A stretch of 64,000 nt of DNA from Nematostella vectensis (Eukaryota; Cnidaria; Anthozoa; Actiniaria; Edwardsiidae), in assembly GCF_932526225.1 (NCBI RefSeq), contig NC_064048.1:2557597-2621596 (forward strand). Direction: 5' to 3'. Below, one piece after another: positions 46,425-60,200 of this stretch. Within the stretch, counting starts at the first letter, position 1. Each line of letters begins with the position of its first letter. The notes under the pieces were generated by a model. The model was not told the origin of the DNA and made no database searches. It was given only the letters and a program-made list of their open reading frames with translations. The translations under genes and the position numbers were made by a program.

Positions 46425-47453
46425 GTGTGTTTGATTTACCGAGGGGTAATTTATCAAGGGTGTTGGATTGATAGAGGGGTAATGTATCAAGGGTGCTTGA
46501 TTTATAGAGGGGTAATGTATAAAGGGTGTTGGATTTACAGAGGGGTAATGTATCAAGGGTGCTGGATTGATAGAGGGGTAATGTATCAAGGGTGTTTGAT
46601 TTATAGAGGGGTAATGTATAAAGGGTGTTGGATTTCCAGAGGGGTAATGTATCAAGGGTGCTTGATTTAGAGAGGGGTAATGTATCAAGGGTGTTGGATT
46701 TACAGAGGGGTAATGTATCGAGAGTGCTGGATTTACAGAGAGGTTATGTATAAAGGGTGTTGGATTTACAGAGGGGTAATGTATAAAGGGTGTTGGATTT
46801 ACAGAGGGGTAATGTATAAAGGGTGCTTGATTTAGAGAGGGGCAATGTATAAAGGGTGCTGGACTTATAGAGGGGTAATGTATAAAGGGTGTTGGATTTA
46901 CAGAGGGGTTATGTATCAAGGGTGCTGGACTTACAGAGGGGTAATGTATCAAGGGTACTTGATTTAGAGAGGGGTAATGTATAAAGGGTGTTTGATTTAC
47001 AGAGGGGTCATGTATAAAGGGTGCTGGATTTACAGAGGGGTCATGTATAAAGGGTGTTGGATTTACAGAGGGGTAATGTATCAAGGGTGCTTGATTTAGA
47101 GAGGGGTAAAGTATAAAGGGTGTTGGATTTACGGAGGGGTAATGTAGCAAGGGTGCTGGATTTACAGAGGGGTAATGTATCAAGGGTGCTTGATTTAGAG
47201 AGGGGTAATGTATAAAGGGTGTTGGATTTCCAGAGGGGTCATGTATAAAGGGTGTTGGATTTACAGAGGGGTAATGTATCAAGGGTGTTGGATTTACAGA
47301 GGGGTAATGTATCAAGGGTGCTTGATTTAGAGAGGGGTCATGTATAAAGGGTGCTGGATTTACAGAGGGGTCATGTATAAAGGATGTTGGATTTACAGAG
47401 GGGTAATGTATGTAGGTGTTGGATTTAAAGAGGGGTAATGTATCAAAGTTGTT
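46425..47453. repeat. 33-bp minisatellite, about 31 copies
   Basis: Unit GGATTTACAGAGGGGTAATG plus TATCAAGGGTGTT, 33 bp, with variants (TATAAAGGG, GCTTGATTTAGAG, GGTCATG). Because 33 is divisible by three, the minus strand keeps one frame of 376 codons made of 11-residue repeats (NPTPFIHYPSV type). I judge this a repeat artefact: there is no signal peptide or flanking domain, and the frame dies at the array edges. Confidence 0.95.
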
Positions 47454-47499
47454 GGGTAGCCTTTCATTTATATGGGACTGATTATTTTGCAATAACACA

Positions 47500-48180
47500 C
47501 AAAAAAGCCTGCGTATCTGAATTGTTTTGTTTATTTAGAAAAATTTAATATATATAATATCGATAGTCAATGCCTGCAACAAAGAATGAGGCACAAAATT
47601 TACGTTACATTCTCACATTTACTGTACAAACATCTATAAATACATTATACAACTATAAAGAGTGATCTAATTAACTAGTTCAGGCATAATGTCCTTTTTA
47701 TGTTAACATTATACTAGCATATTATATCTTATAATTTATACAAAACAAATCGAAAAGAAAAAAGTTTTATAAGAGAAATCGGCAATCAGTGGAAACCCTT
47801 CTCCTTTACCCCCTCCCAATTGTAGATTAGTCGTCTATTATTTTGGCATCATTTGCAAATGTCCCATTTCTCAAAACATTTTCTTTCAGACTTGAGGACA
47901 TTATCTGTTAATAGTATAGTGTTATATCTTAGTCGTTAGCTGTCACAACAACAGGGCATCATACAGGGTTACTTTTCACCCGGGGTATTAGTCATGTATC
48001 TATGATCGTCTTGTCCATCCTTCAGTCCCCCGAGACTGTAACGCTCGGTCTCCGCTCAAGTGTGACGTCTAAAGCTAGTAGTACAACAACATGATGTTAG
48101 TAAGAAAGGATGATTAGTAAGAAGGAGAGAAAAACGCGACTGCAGTTATAAGCATGTTGAGGCCACAATTTGTTATCAGG
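47500..48180. other. Possible distal 3' UTR of the adhesion GPCR
   Basis: On the minus strand CTAAATAAACAAAAC near 47525-47540 offers an AATAAA signal. An acceptor-like CTTTAG next to 48068 opens a frame to a TGA at 48022-48024, which could be an alternative last exon of the adhesion GPCR. Neither is confirmed. Confidence 0.3.
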
Positions 48181-48365
48181 TCATGCCACATTTGTAATAA
48201 GGTCTTTCTACATTTGTAATAAGCTGCAACATTTGTAATAAAGTCGTGCTACATTTGTGATATGGTCATGCCACAATTTTAATGAGGTCCACATTTGTGG
48301 CACGACCTTATTACAAATGTGACATGACAATTTTACAAATATGGCCTCAACATTTGCAAAACGAG
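48180..48365. repeat. Degenerate ACATTTGTAATAAGGTC repeats, partly inverted
   Basis: Five or six copies of a unit of about 22 bp (CACATTTGTAATAAGGTCATGC type) are followed by the same unit inverted (GGCACGACCTTATTACAAATG). The region could fold back. Confidence 0.8.
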
Positions 48366-48550
48366 CTGAAATACATGATTCATTAGCCTGGTTATCGTGT
48401 TTGGATTGACAGAACAAAGCATTGGACAAAGCCTAATATCAATGTCAGTGTAATCAGGAATTATGACAGATAAACTCTGGTTATGATCGTTAAGTCCCAG
48501 TAATCAATCCAGTTAAAATGAAGAAATATTTGTTGTAAAAGTCACATGCA

Positions 48551-48910
48551 GACATGACGGAAAAACATGACTTGACGTTTCCAGTAAGCTCATTTCACAT
48601 CGAATAAGGCGGAAAATTCCCCTAAGTACTTAGTGAGTATTATCAATAAAAATATCAAATGCGACTGTGACGATGTGACATTGAAATTTGAGCTTTTCGT
48701 TCCTGAGCTCATACGTAGCGCAAGGATGATCAAGGAAAAATATCTTAAATAGCCAAAATCTGGGTATGTGAATTTCAGCCTCACGTTATTTGTGTTTTGA
48801 AAAGGGAAAATCAGTCCGGAATACAAGGAACTGATGGCCATTGTGAGAAATTGTATCTTCCTTCTCCATTTCTTCAAAGTGCGCATGTTCAGGGTTTTTT
48901 CCTCATGTCA
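48551..48910. mobile_element. MITE family TGACATGACGGAAAAAC, inverted copy 2
   Basis: Reverse-orientation partner of 26021-26391. Ends GACATGACGGAAAAAC and GTTTTTTCCTCATGTC; about 360 bp. Confidence 0.75.
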
Positions 48911-50180
48911 GTAAACCATGGAAAAACCTAAACAAAACCAAACATGCAATTCTAACTGAGGCTCTCCATTGTCAACCAAGACACACGTACACAAACATCC
49001 AAGCTGCCCCCACCCTCCCTCTTCCCACTCCCCTCTCCTCCCCACTGCGGCCCTGCCGTTCGTTTTTTATCTTGCATTTTTAAATGCCTTAAAGCATATG
49101 CAATCGGACAAATAGAAAATATATACATCGATATTTACAATATGTAAGCTTCGTCTATGTTTCCTTGTTTGCCAAGGGGCAGATTTTATTCTAGAAAATT
49201 TGGACTCAACTTTAAAGAGTCTCTATCTCCCAATATCATCGTGCTAGTAAATGACTTAAAGAATCTATTGTGATATATTCGATTGAATTTGTTAAAAAAA
49301 AGTACAACGCTATGTTTTAAAGAGGATTATTTCTTAGCGTAATTTGTCTTCTATTTGAATGAAAACAGTAATAATGGTGTGGCTCACTACGGCTCTTTAA
49401 AAAACTAATAAAAGATAATAATCTTTGTAAAAGATTGTTGTCTAAAATTTGTTGTCTGCCTATGCTTTATAGTAGACTCAGCCCATTTGCGCAGTCAATT
49501 TAGCTACACCACAATTGGGGTAGAAGCCATCAGTCTTTAGCCTGTTCAGCGCGCTTGTTGCATGAAAGACGAAAAACCGGTCTTGTTTAGCTGAGCTTAG
49601 TTGCATGAAAAACGGAGAAACACCAATCTCCCTATTTTTGGTCGAGCACTACTATACTAGAACGGCATTTCCGGGAGCTTTTTATGGGCCGCTTTTCGAG
49701 AGCGTTTTCCGCAGGCTACAACTCTTTGATAAGACCTCCCGATTAAAAACAGCCCTGACGTGTTATATAGAGTATCTATCTCTGCCCAAACCGCCTAAAC
49801 CTAAAGTCAAGATTAGTTGAAAAGAAACAACTTCTTTCATGACTACACAATGAAAGAGAGTCGAATGACTCATGGAATTATGAAGTTAACAACTTTTTTC
49901 ATGACTATCTACAAAATAAAAGTGAGTCGAATGACTCATGGAGTTATAAAGCTACGCGTGATATGCGCGTCATACTACTTCCTGATTTTATACCTATTAA
50001 AACATAAGTAATGACTTTTAGAACATAAGTAATGACCAATAGTATTCGATCTCCGACTCTGAGACTTTTGGTGCGTTTGGTTTCATAGCCAAACCATATC
50101 GTTTGAAACCTTAAAATATTTTGTTTTTATTAGATAGATCTAGATTTAAAGGCTACATGAACTTAGACCCATCCCCTATG
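48911..50180. other. Gene-free stretch
   Basis: C-rich patch at about 49005-49060, then AT-rich sequence. A direct duplication of CTCATGGAATTATGAAGTTAAC-like sequence (ATGACT...AGTCGAATGACTCATGG) occurs at about 49835-49955. I could not support any exon. Confidence 0.5.
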
Positions 50181-50695
50181 ATAGCTCTATAGCCTTATTG
50201 ATATAATAGCCTATAACCTACTATAAATACTATAGCCTTATTAATGATATAGCCTACTTTAGATACTATAGCCTTGTTGATAAATTACAGCCTATTGAAT
50301 ACTATAGATACTATAGCCTCGTTTATATTATAGTAACCTAGTTTAGATACTATAGCCCTCGTTTATATTATAGCCTATAACCTAATCTAGATACTAAAGC
50401 CTCGTTTATATTATAGCCTATAACCTAGTGTAGATACTATAGTCTCGTTTATATTATAGCCTATAACCTAGTGTAGATACTAAAGCCTCGTTTATATTAT
50501 AGCCTATAACCTAGTGTAGATACTATAGCCTCGTTTATATTATAGCCTATAACCTAGTCTAGATACTATAGCCTCGTTTATATTATAGTAACCTAGTCTA
50601 GATACTATAGCCTCGTTTATATTATAGCCTATATACTACTATAAATGCTATAGCGTTGTTGATGTTATAGCCTAGTATGGTATAGCTCTCTTAGC
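50180..50695. repeat. 43-bp CTATAGCCT minisatellite
   Basis: Tandem units built on ACTATAGCCTCGTTTATATT plus ATAGCCTATAACCTAGTCTAGAT, with some units shortened. About 12 copies. The stop codon of the adhesion GPCR tail exon (50667-50665 on the minus strand) lies inside the right edge, so its last few codons derive from repeat sequence. Confidence 0.9.
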
Positions 50696-53600
50696 GCTTT
50701 TAACTCAGGCACCGTACTTTTCTTGGTTTCCATCTGCATCCTGGGAGTGTTTGGCGTTGTTCCTGAAGGGTTGTATGAGTTCCGCAGGCTCCGTTTCATT
50801 TCGAGGTTCCTGATTTTCCTAAGAAACTCTCTCCTCACCTAAAGGTCCATCATTTGGTAAAGATAAACAACAAGAGGAAATGACTCAGTATGATTCATTA
50901 GAAGGCTCATAGTATGTTTAATGCATGTGTGCAAACAGACAGAGCCTAGTTGGGGGGGAGGGGTCTAATTAACGCAATACCGCACACAATTTTCGAAAAT
51001 TACCCCAATACCGCACAGAAGGACGAGGTTTTGAAGAGCATGCGTGACATTCCGTTAACACCGCAACACCGTAATATTTTTTACCGCAATACCGCTGTCT
51101 ATAAAGCAAAATATCGCATCTCGCAGTGTTTTGAAATACCGCATCACCGCATGTTTTTTGCTCTCTTACCGCAATCTCTTTTTTACCACAAAAAAGACCA
51201 ATACCGCAATACCCAACGTCCACCCCCCTCTAGTGTTCCAGGCGTCCTTATCCGGGTTTTCTGTACTTGGAGATTGACCGTGAGGCAGTTTATGGGGTCT
51301 TGAATTGGAAATCAAATAATTATTTGGATTCAGTACCTCTGAACTCAGCAGACAATAGAAGACGAAGATTAGGAAGCCCTAGCAGAATAGAAAATATGTA
51401 GAAATTAATAAAATGGTAACAAACTTTTCCTTAGCTCACGCAAGTACGAAGGATTTGCAGATAGGGGTTTACAGCCATAGGAATTGTATGGAAAGCGAAA
51501 ACCATTTGACGATCCTTCAGTAAGAGCAACCAACGTTTTGGCATCCAAAGTCGGGGCTGGGGGTGTGGCTCCACCCTTTCCTAACTCATGTTGCTATAGT
51601 CATAACGTTCTTCGCATCACTGTTGTACTCGAACCTCCAAGGGATATCTGAATTGAGTTATTTAGGAATTCGAATCCTTGGGACATTACAGCTATTTTAT
51701 TGATGGTACAATTTTTGGGCTCTAGGTACTATGCATTCAAACAGACAATATACATAGAGGTAGATATGTTGTTGAACGCTAAGGTGTGGGAGGTTTGTAG
51801 GCGCGTACACAGGGGTGGGGGGGGGGGGGGGTGGGGAGGCTCTCCCTCTGCGGCCAAAACGTATCTTCACATATGAAGAAAACGTTGTCGTTTTGAGGGA
51901 CTGGTACCGAGGACTCTTAGTTTCTTTTCAGATACTTTCTTCATTGACTAAAGATGGTCACAGTCACTGTTTTTTTCTTCTGATTAACAGTCATAATTTT
52001 TACGAAGCACCTGCGGTACGACAACCTTAAAAATGACAAGAATCATGCAGCTTTTCCAGATAAGGAATATATTATTTTCCTTATATGGAAGCGACCTCGT
52101 TTGACCAAAACGACAATTTTTGGCAAAATTTTCTTGATATGAAATACTTTGCTTTGTCCGTATAATATGGCTGCGCACAGCCCCTAGGAGCCTGCCCAGC
52201 AGTTTGCGTCACTTATTGTTATGGCTCGAGTCATCGGCAGTCAACTTTAGTGGTGCAAACTCTTGTACGTACCTGCATGGAGTTGAAGATAGCGAAAAGA
52301 TACTCAAACATGACAGTTTTGTTGTTGAACGCCAAGAAGCCAAAGAGCCATGTTAGACCAAGGATAGGTAGAAGCGTGACGAACGCCTTAACTAACGCCC
52401 TGGAGAGACAAACACTATAAATCATGGGCTATTACATCATGTGAACTTTATTTAGCGTTTCTCAGTACATGCTTGAATAAACCTATAGAAATGGATGCTT
52501 TTAGTTTGTGTGACTCAGTGGTGTGCTGCAGCGTAAAATGGCGGCGTGATTGGGCTACCTTTGGATTACCTCGTACAAGTACTGCTCAATCAACCTTTTT
52601 TTTTCTGGACACGCCATAAAAGCTATTGAACTCGTCTTTGAATCCAGTTTTCGTGTCTGAATGAATGTTTTACTACTTCACATTTTTGTGTAGCGGTGTG
52701 TGAGAGTTTTCTTGTTTTCTTCGTGTGTATATTTGTGTATGTGTGTTTTTTTCTCTTACTTTGAGCTGGTCTGCGGTGTGTGAGAGTTTTCTTGTTTTCT
52801 TCGTGTGTATATTTGTGTATGTGTGTTTTTTTCTCTTACTTTGAGCTGGTCTGCGGTGTGTGAGAGTTTTCTTGATTTCTTCGTGTGTATATTTGTGTAT
52901 GTGTGTTTTTTTTCTCTTACTTTGAGCTGGTCTGTGACTCGTCCTTCAGCATGACTGCTGTCACTCGCAGAACCATAAACAGGATCACCAAATTGAACTG
53001 GAAATAAAGTAGCAGTCAGAAAAACAACAGAATAATCCTTGAAACCAAAAGTTAGCTAAGTCAAGCCCCCGTAAAACATTGCCATTGCACGGAGCTTAAA
53101 AACGTAGATCTGACTTAGGTGTGACATTGTTGTTTGAATTATTTGAAGTTGTTTTATTTGAAAGCTCGAACTGTCACTAAATCTAAAAATACAACCTTGA
53201 AAAGCAAAAAGAAAAGAAGAAATTTTATTCTCCAGACTTGCGTGTGGTAATGTCGTTAGCTTTTATTTGAATCTTAAAAACTGATCGCAATCTGTGCTTA
53301 CCGCGATAACTACTAGCGCGGGGGCTACGAAGGCCCAAATTGCTCCACTCTCCAGAGACAGCCAGCAACTGCATACAACATGTAAGAAAACATAGAAGGT
53401 TAAAAGGGCAATCGCGCCAATTTACTAACGGCGGGCCGACGGAAACCACAATCGACAAAAGACAAGACAATCTATCAGAATTCGCGCTATTTAACAGACC
53501 ACCCGCTCTAAATTACAGTCACATCCTGAAACTTCCAATAGACACACTGCTTTGACAACTTTGATTTTTTTTTCTCGTTTTCCGTTAATACTTACGTTTA

Positions 53601-53854
53601 AACATCCTTTGTAATGTCTTATTTTTAAGTGAAACTGAACCCTTCATCATGGCAACTCACGTGTCTGGTGTATAGAAACTCCAGCGGAACGCCGAGGCAC
53701 AACACAGGGTGAGAAGAGCTGGTAAACCTGACACAAGGATAAACAACAACAACAACTATCAACAACATCAAATTTAGTACCACCATTATGAACAACACAA
53801 CGATGAGAGCAAAATGAACAATGAGCGATGCTCATCATCATCATCATCACCACC

Positions 53855-53904
<50 letters not shown>

Positions 53905-54208
53905 TCATCATTCATCATATCAATATTTGGGTGACCTTCAAACCCGCTCGGTCAATCTCTGTGAGGCCTGGGTCTAAGGGCTTTTCAAGATTAGTGAGAT
54001 AAAAATTTGACCAATCTGTCAGGTTTTTTTAGACAAATTTTTGCCACGAGTCTCAAATTGACAGGAATCAGCATTTTTCACCATATTTTCTGGAGATCAG
54101 GGAGCGGGAAAACTTTAGCTCTTCTAAATATGGGCATCAATGACCATATAAGGCAATGCAAACGAAGGACACTATCCTTGGGGAATATGTTTGATATGAT
54201 CACCATCA

Positions 54209-54242
<34 letters not shown>

Positions 54243-54247
54243 CCACC

Positions 54248-54298
<51 letters not shown>

Positions 54299-57200
54299 TA
54301 TCAGGGGCATAGCCAGGGCCCCCCTCCCCCTTTTAGGCTCTTACCGAAAGTGCTAGCACTTTTTTGGCATTATTTGGCTTCGCGAGCACTTTTTTTACAT
54401 TTTTTCCCAAAAAGCACTGCTAGCATTTTTTCTTATTATCGACTGATTATTTATATAATTTCGCGTTAATAAGCACACTCTGACTTCACATATGTCGTCC
54501 AAAGCCGCAATTTGCATTCATTTTCGTCAAAGGAGCCGAGGAGGCTGGGGAATATGTTTGATAGGTCAGCGGTTGCCTTCTAGAACCCGGTCCTTCTCGT
54601 CAGCCCTCCTCGTGACTCGTTCCAAGATGGCGTCATTCACTAGCAATACTGGAAGTCAGCCAAGCAAGGCAGAGATAGCTCGAGAGCGTACTCTGCCATC
54701 AATCAGTGGAAAAAAACAAGACTAGGGGGAACTGTGATGTAAGGAACATAAGCATACATGATCCGATTCAGCAATATCCAGGAGAGGAACTAACAATCAA
54801 AGACGGGAAGTTGTTTTGTCTGGCATGCCGCGAAATAGTGTCTTCAAAGAAGAGTATTCTAACTACACACTTGGCTTCAAAGAAACATGGAAATGGTAAA
54901 GAGAAACTGAAGAAGTCTAAGTTGAAGGATCAGACTATTATGGAGGCTTTTAGAGCGCCGGACATGACGCAGAAAGACAGCACTCTATCAATATCTGAAC
55001 GGGCCTACCGACTCGAAGTGGTCGAAGAGTTTCTGAAGGCTGGCATCCCACTTGGGAAAATCGATATGCTACGCTCCCTCTTAGAAAAGAATGGCCAACG
55101 TCTCACAGCAAGTGCTCATCTTGGTCAGTACATTTCAATTGTTCTCAAGCAGGAAGTCGAAAGGATAAAAAATGAACTGACTTTGCCTGGCCAGACTGGC
55201 ATGACAAGAGATGTTTCGATGATCTTTGACGGAAGTACACGACAAGGAGAAGCAATTGCTGTCATCCTGCGTTTCCTTGACGAGAATTGGTCGATTATTC
55301 AACGTCTCGTCAAAATTGATATATGTTCCAAGTCAGTGAATGCGGATGATCTTGCACAAGTTCTTAATCAGTGCCTATCAGTTGATTATGGTGTCAAGGC
55401 CAATTCGTTAATCGCAGCCATGAGAGATGGGGCAAGTGTGAACCAGGCAGCGTTGGATAGGATTGCATTTATCTTTCCTAAGCTGCTCAACGTCGTGTGT
55501 TTCTCACACACGCTTGACAATGTTGGGAATCATCTTGTCATTCCAACTCTTCTAGAGTTCGGTAGCGTGTGGCTTCGCCTGTTCCGCCATAGTTACAAGG
55601 CAAAGCTGTTGTGGAAAGATCTGACTGGGCAAAGACCGAGATCATACAGTGAGACCAGATGGTGGTCAAATTGGGAAGTCTACAAACAAATGTTACTGCA
55701 GTTTGGAGATATTAAGGGATTCTTGATAGAAGCAGAAGCCGCTAATATTGGTCCACAGTTACTCCCTCAACTCCAGGCAATACTTTCCGATCCTGAGCGA
55801 GTTATCAACCTGAAGCTCGAGCTCGCCATCACCATCGATGTTGGGGAGCACTTTGTAAAAGCGACCTATTTCTTGGAAGGTGATGGCCCTTTCGTGTTCT
55901 CGTGTTATGAGAAACTCCATGCTGTTGCCCAAGCCTGCCAAGCCCCTCACTTTCCAAACGTGCGTGCAGTCGCAGCAGCAATCGCTGAAGAAAATCCTGC
56001 CCAAAACGTAGCAGCCCTCGAACAGCAGGCAAAGGCATGTGTTCAACCAGCCATAAATTGGTTTCTGAGAAAGTTTAATGTCCAACTATACAACACAGTG
56101 TTAGCGTTCAAGGCTGCGAGGTATATGTGTCCGGTCAGCGTCCAGTGGCTGAAGCCAACTCAGCACTCAGTAGAGGCCTTGCGAATCTTCCCTTTTCTCA
56201 ATGATGATTGCATTATCAACGGCCTAAAAGCTGAACTACCTGCTTACTTAGCTGCCACTGCAGATGTGGTAATCAACACAGAATAGCGAAAGGTAAAATG
56301 GTGGCACGACCACAAGGAACAGCTCCCTCACTGGGCTTCTGCAGTGAAGAAAGTGCTGTTGGTGCAGCCATCCTCGGCTGCAGCAGAAAGGGTATTCTCT
56401 GTTCTCAATTCTGCATTCAACGACCAACAGGAGCATGCCTTAGTTGACTATCTGCAAGCAAGTTGATGACCCAGTACAAAAAGCGATGACTAACTTCTAA
56501 AATGGGTAACGATGACCCAATGACAAGCGTGTGTTGGACTTAAATGGAAAAAACATTGATCATTAAATTTTGATGTTAAAACATGTGAGCGAAAATCTGA
56601 AAATGTAATGTTCTATATGATTAAAAAAAGTCTGAAAAATGAGCACTTTTTTTAATCCACAAGCATTTAAAAAAAAGCATTATTTTAGCACTTTTTTGGC
56701 AAAAAATAAGCATTGCTTTTAGCATTTAATGCTTTTTTAACGAGCACTTTCGGTAAGAGCCTACCCCCTTTAGCAGCCAAAAATTCAATAAATGTATGAG
56801 AAATTATCTAAAATACAGGAGAAAATGTCTTAAAAGTCCCTTTTGAGCCCCCCTCCTGTTAACAATCTTGGCTACGCCGCTGTCTTTATCATTATTAAAA
56901 CCTTACCATAATCACCAACAACATATATTACACAAACATCATAATCGTCACCACAATGCTAAACATCATAACCATTATCAGAAATGTCATCCCCTAATCA
57001 CAAAAGGCATAATTATTAGCATCATCATCATCATCGTCGTCGTGGTGGTAGTCATCATTGTCATCATTATTAGCACCACCATCATCAATCATTTCCAACA
57101 ATATCTATTTCACAATCACCATCATATCATCATGCATTATCAGCAATGTAATCACCATCTAAAACATCACAACTACGAATACCATACGTATTATCGCCAT

Positions 57201-60200
57201 CATCATCATTATCAGTATAATTTACCTTCTATTTCATCATAATCATGAACAGAAACATCAACCGTTTATAATTAACAACAACATATTGCATTTAAGATAA
57301 AACAACTCACCCCAACCGATAACTGTGTAGATCTTCTTTCTGCCTCGACCGGAGTTGAAGACTCTTATGACAAGGCAGTAGATATGGATGCCCTCCACTA
57401 ACATCCACGTGAACACGGACATGTAGAAGAAATACAGTAGCACGGCTACACTGAGGCACAGGCTCTGAGGTGAGACACGAAGGGAGGTAAGTGAACACGG
57501 ACATGTAGAAGAAATACAGTAGCACGGTTACACTGAGGCACAGGCTCTGAGGTGAGACACGAAGGGAGGTAAGTGAACACGGACATGTAGAAGAAATACA
57601 GTAGCACGGCTACACTGAGGCACAGGCTCTGAGGTGAGACACGAAGGGAGGTAAGTGAACACGGACATGTAGAAAAAATACAGTAGCACGGCTACACTGA
57701 GGCACAGGCTCTGTGGTAAGAAACAAAGGGAGGTAAGTGAACACGGACATGTAGAAAAAATACAGTAGCACGGCTACACTGAGGCACAGGATCTGTGGTA
57801 AGAAACAAAGAGAGGTAGGTGAACACGGACATGTAGAAGAAATACAGTAGCACGGCTACACTAAGGCACAGGCTCTGTGGTAAGAAACAAAGGGAGGTTA
57901 AGTGAACATGGACATGTAGAAGAAATACAGTAGCACGGTTACACTGAGGCACAGGCTCTGTGGTAAGAAACAAAGGGAGGTTAAGTGAACATGGACATGT
58001 AGAAGAAATACAGTAGCACGGCTACACTGAGACACAGGCTCTGTGGTGAGACACGAAGGGAGGTAAGTGAACATGGACATGTAGAAGAAATACAGTAGCA
58101 CGGCTACACTGAGGCACAGGCTCTGTGGTAAGAAACAAAGGGAGGTTAAGTGAACATGGAAATGTAGAAGAAATACAGCAGCACGGCTACACTGAGGCAA
58201 AGGCTCTGTGGTAAGAAACAAAGGGAGGTTAAGTGAACATGGAAATGTAGAAGAAATACAGCAGCACGGCTACACTGAGGCAAAGGCTCTGAGGTGAGAC
58301 ACGAAGGGAGGTTAAGTGAACATGGAAATGTAGAAGAAATACAGCAGCACGGCTACACTGAGGCAAAGGCTCTGTGGTAAGAAACAAAGGGAGGTTAGGT
58401 GAACATGGACATGTAGAAGAAATACAGTAGCACGGTTACACTGAGGCACAGGCTCTGTGGTAAGAAACAAAGGGAGGTAAGTAAACACGGACATGTAGAA
58501 GAAATACAGTAGCACGGCTACACTGAGGCACAGGCTCTGTGGTAAGAAACAAAGGGAGGTTAAGTGAACATGGACATGTAGAAGAAATACAGTTGCACGG
58601 CTTCACTGAGGCAAAGGCTCTGAGGTGAGACACGAAGGGAGGTAAGTGAACACGGACATGTAGAAGAAATACAGTAGCACGGCTACACTGAGACACAGGC
58701 TCTGAGGTGAGACACGAAGGGAGGTAAGTGAACACGGACATGTAGAAGAAATACAGTAGCACGGCTACACTGAGACACAGGCTCTGAGGTGAGACACGAA
58801 GGGAGGTAAGTGAACACGGACATGTAGAAAAAATACAGTAGCACGGCTACACTGAGGCACAGGCTCTGAGGTGAGACACGAAGGGAGGTAAGTGAACATG
58901 GACATGTAGAAGAACTACAGTAGCACGGCTACACTAAGGCACAGGGTCTGAGGTGAGACACGAAGGGAGGTTAAGTGAACACGGACATGTAGAAGAAATA
59001 CAGTAGCACGGCTACATTAAGGCACAGGCTCTGTGGTAAGAAACAAAGGGAGGTTAAGTGAACATGGACATGTAGAAGAAATACAGTAGCACGGTTACAC
59101 TGAGGCACAGGCTCTGTGGTAAGAAACAAAGGGAGGTTAAGTGAACATGGACATGTAGAAGAAATACAGTAGCACGGCTACACTGAGGCACAGGCTCTGT
59201 GGTAAGAAACAAAGGGAGGTAAGTGAACACGGACATGTAGAAAAAATACAGTAGCACGGCTACACTGAGGCACAGGCTCTGTGGTAAGAAACAAAGGGAG
59301 GTAAGTGAACACGGACATGTAGAAGAAATACAGTAGCACGGCTACACTGAGGCACAGGCTCTGTGGTAAGAAACAAAGGGAGGTAAGTGAACACGGACAT
59401 GTAGAAAAAATACAGTAGCACGGCTACACTGAGGCACAGGCTCTGTGGTAAGAAACAAAGGGAGGTAAGTGAACACGGACATGTAGAAGAAATACAGTAG
59501 CACGGCTACACTGAGGCACAGGCTCTGAGGTAAGAAACAAAGGGAGGTAAGTGAACACGGACATGTAGAAGAAATACAGTAGCACGGCTACACTGAGACA
59601 CAGGCTCTGTGGTAAGAAACAAAGGGAGGTAAGTGAACACGGACATGTAGAAGAAATACAGTAGCACGGCTACACTGAGACACAGGCTCTGTGGTAAGAA
59701 ACAAAGGGAGGTAAGTGAACACGGACATGTAGAAGAAATACAGTAGCACGGCTACACTGAGGCACAGGCTCTGAGGTGAGACACGAAGGGAGGTAAGTGA
59801 ACATGGACATGTAGAAGAAATACAGTAGCACGGCTACACTAAGGCACAGGGTCTGAGGTGAGACACGAAGGGAGGTTAAGTGAACACGGACATGTAGAAG
59901 AAATACAGTAGCACGGCTACACTAAGGCACAGGCTCTGTGGTAAGAAACAAAGGGAGGTTAAGTGAACATGGACATGTAGAAGAAATACAGTAGCACGGT
60001 TACACTGAGGCACAGGCTCTGTGGTAAGAAACAAAGGGAGGTTAAGTGAACATGGACATGTAGAAGAAATACAGTAGCACGGCTACACTGAGGCACAGGC
60101 TCTGTGGTAAGAAACAAAGGGAGGTTAAGTGAACATGGACATGTAGAAGAAATACAGTAGCACGGCTACACTGAGGCACAGGCTCTGTGGTAAGAAACAA

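Larger units (their letters stand above)
54302..56881. mobile_element. MITE family R2, copy 2, split by hAT insertion
   Basis: The flanks 54302-54333 (CAGGGGCATAGCCAGGG...) and 56772-56881 (to TTGGCTACGCCGCTG) join into one R2 element like 19268-19413 in reverse orientation. This gives the relative age: R2 first, hAT second. Confidence 0.75.

Noticed and set aside
54007-54312. His-rich 101-codon frame
   Set aside because: Product of the CAT/CAC trinucleotide tract; the preceding residues show no protein-like conservation or domain.
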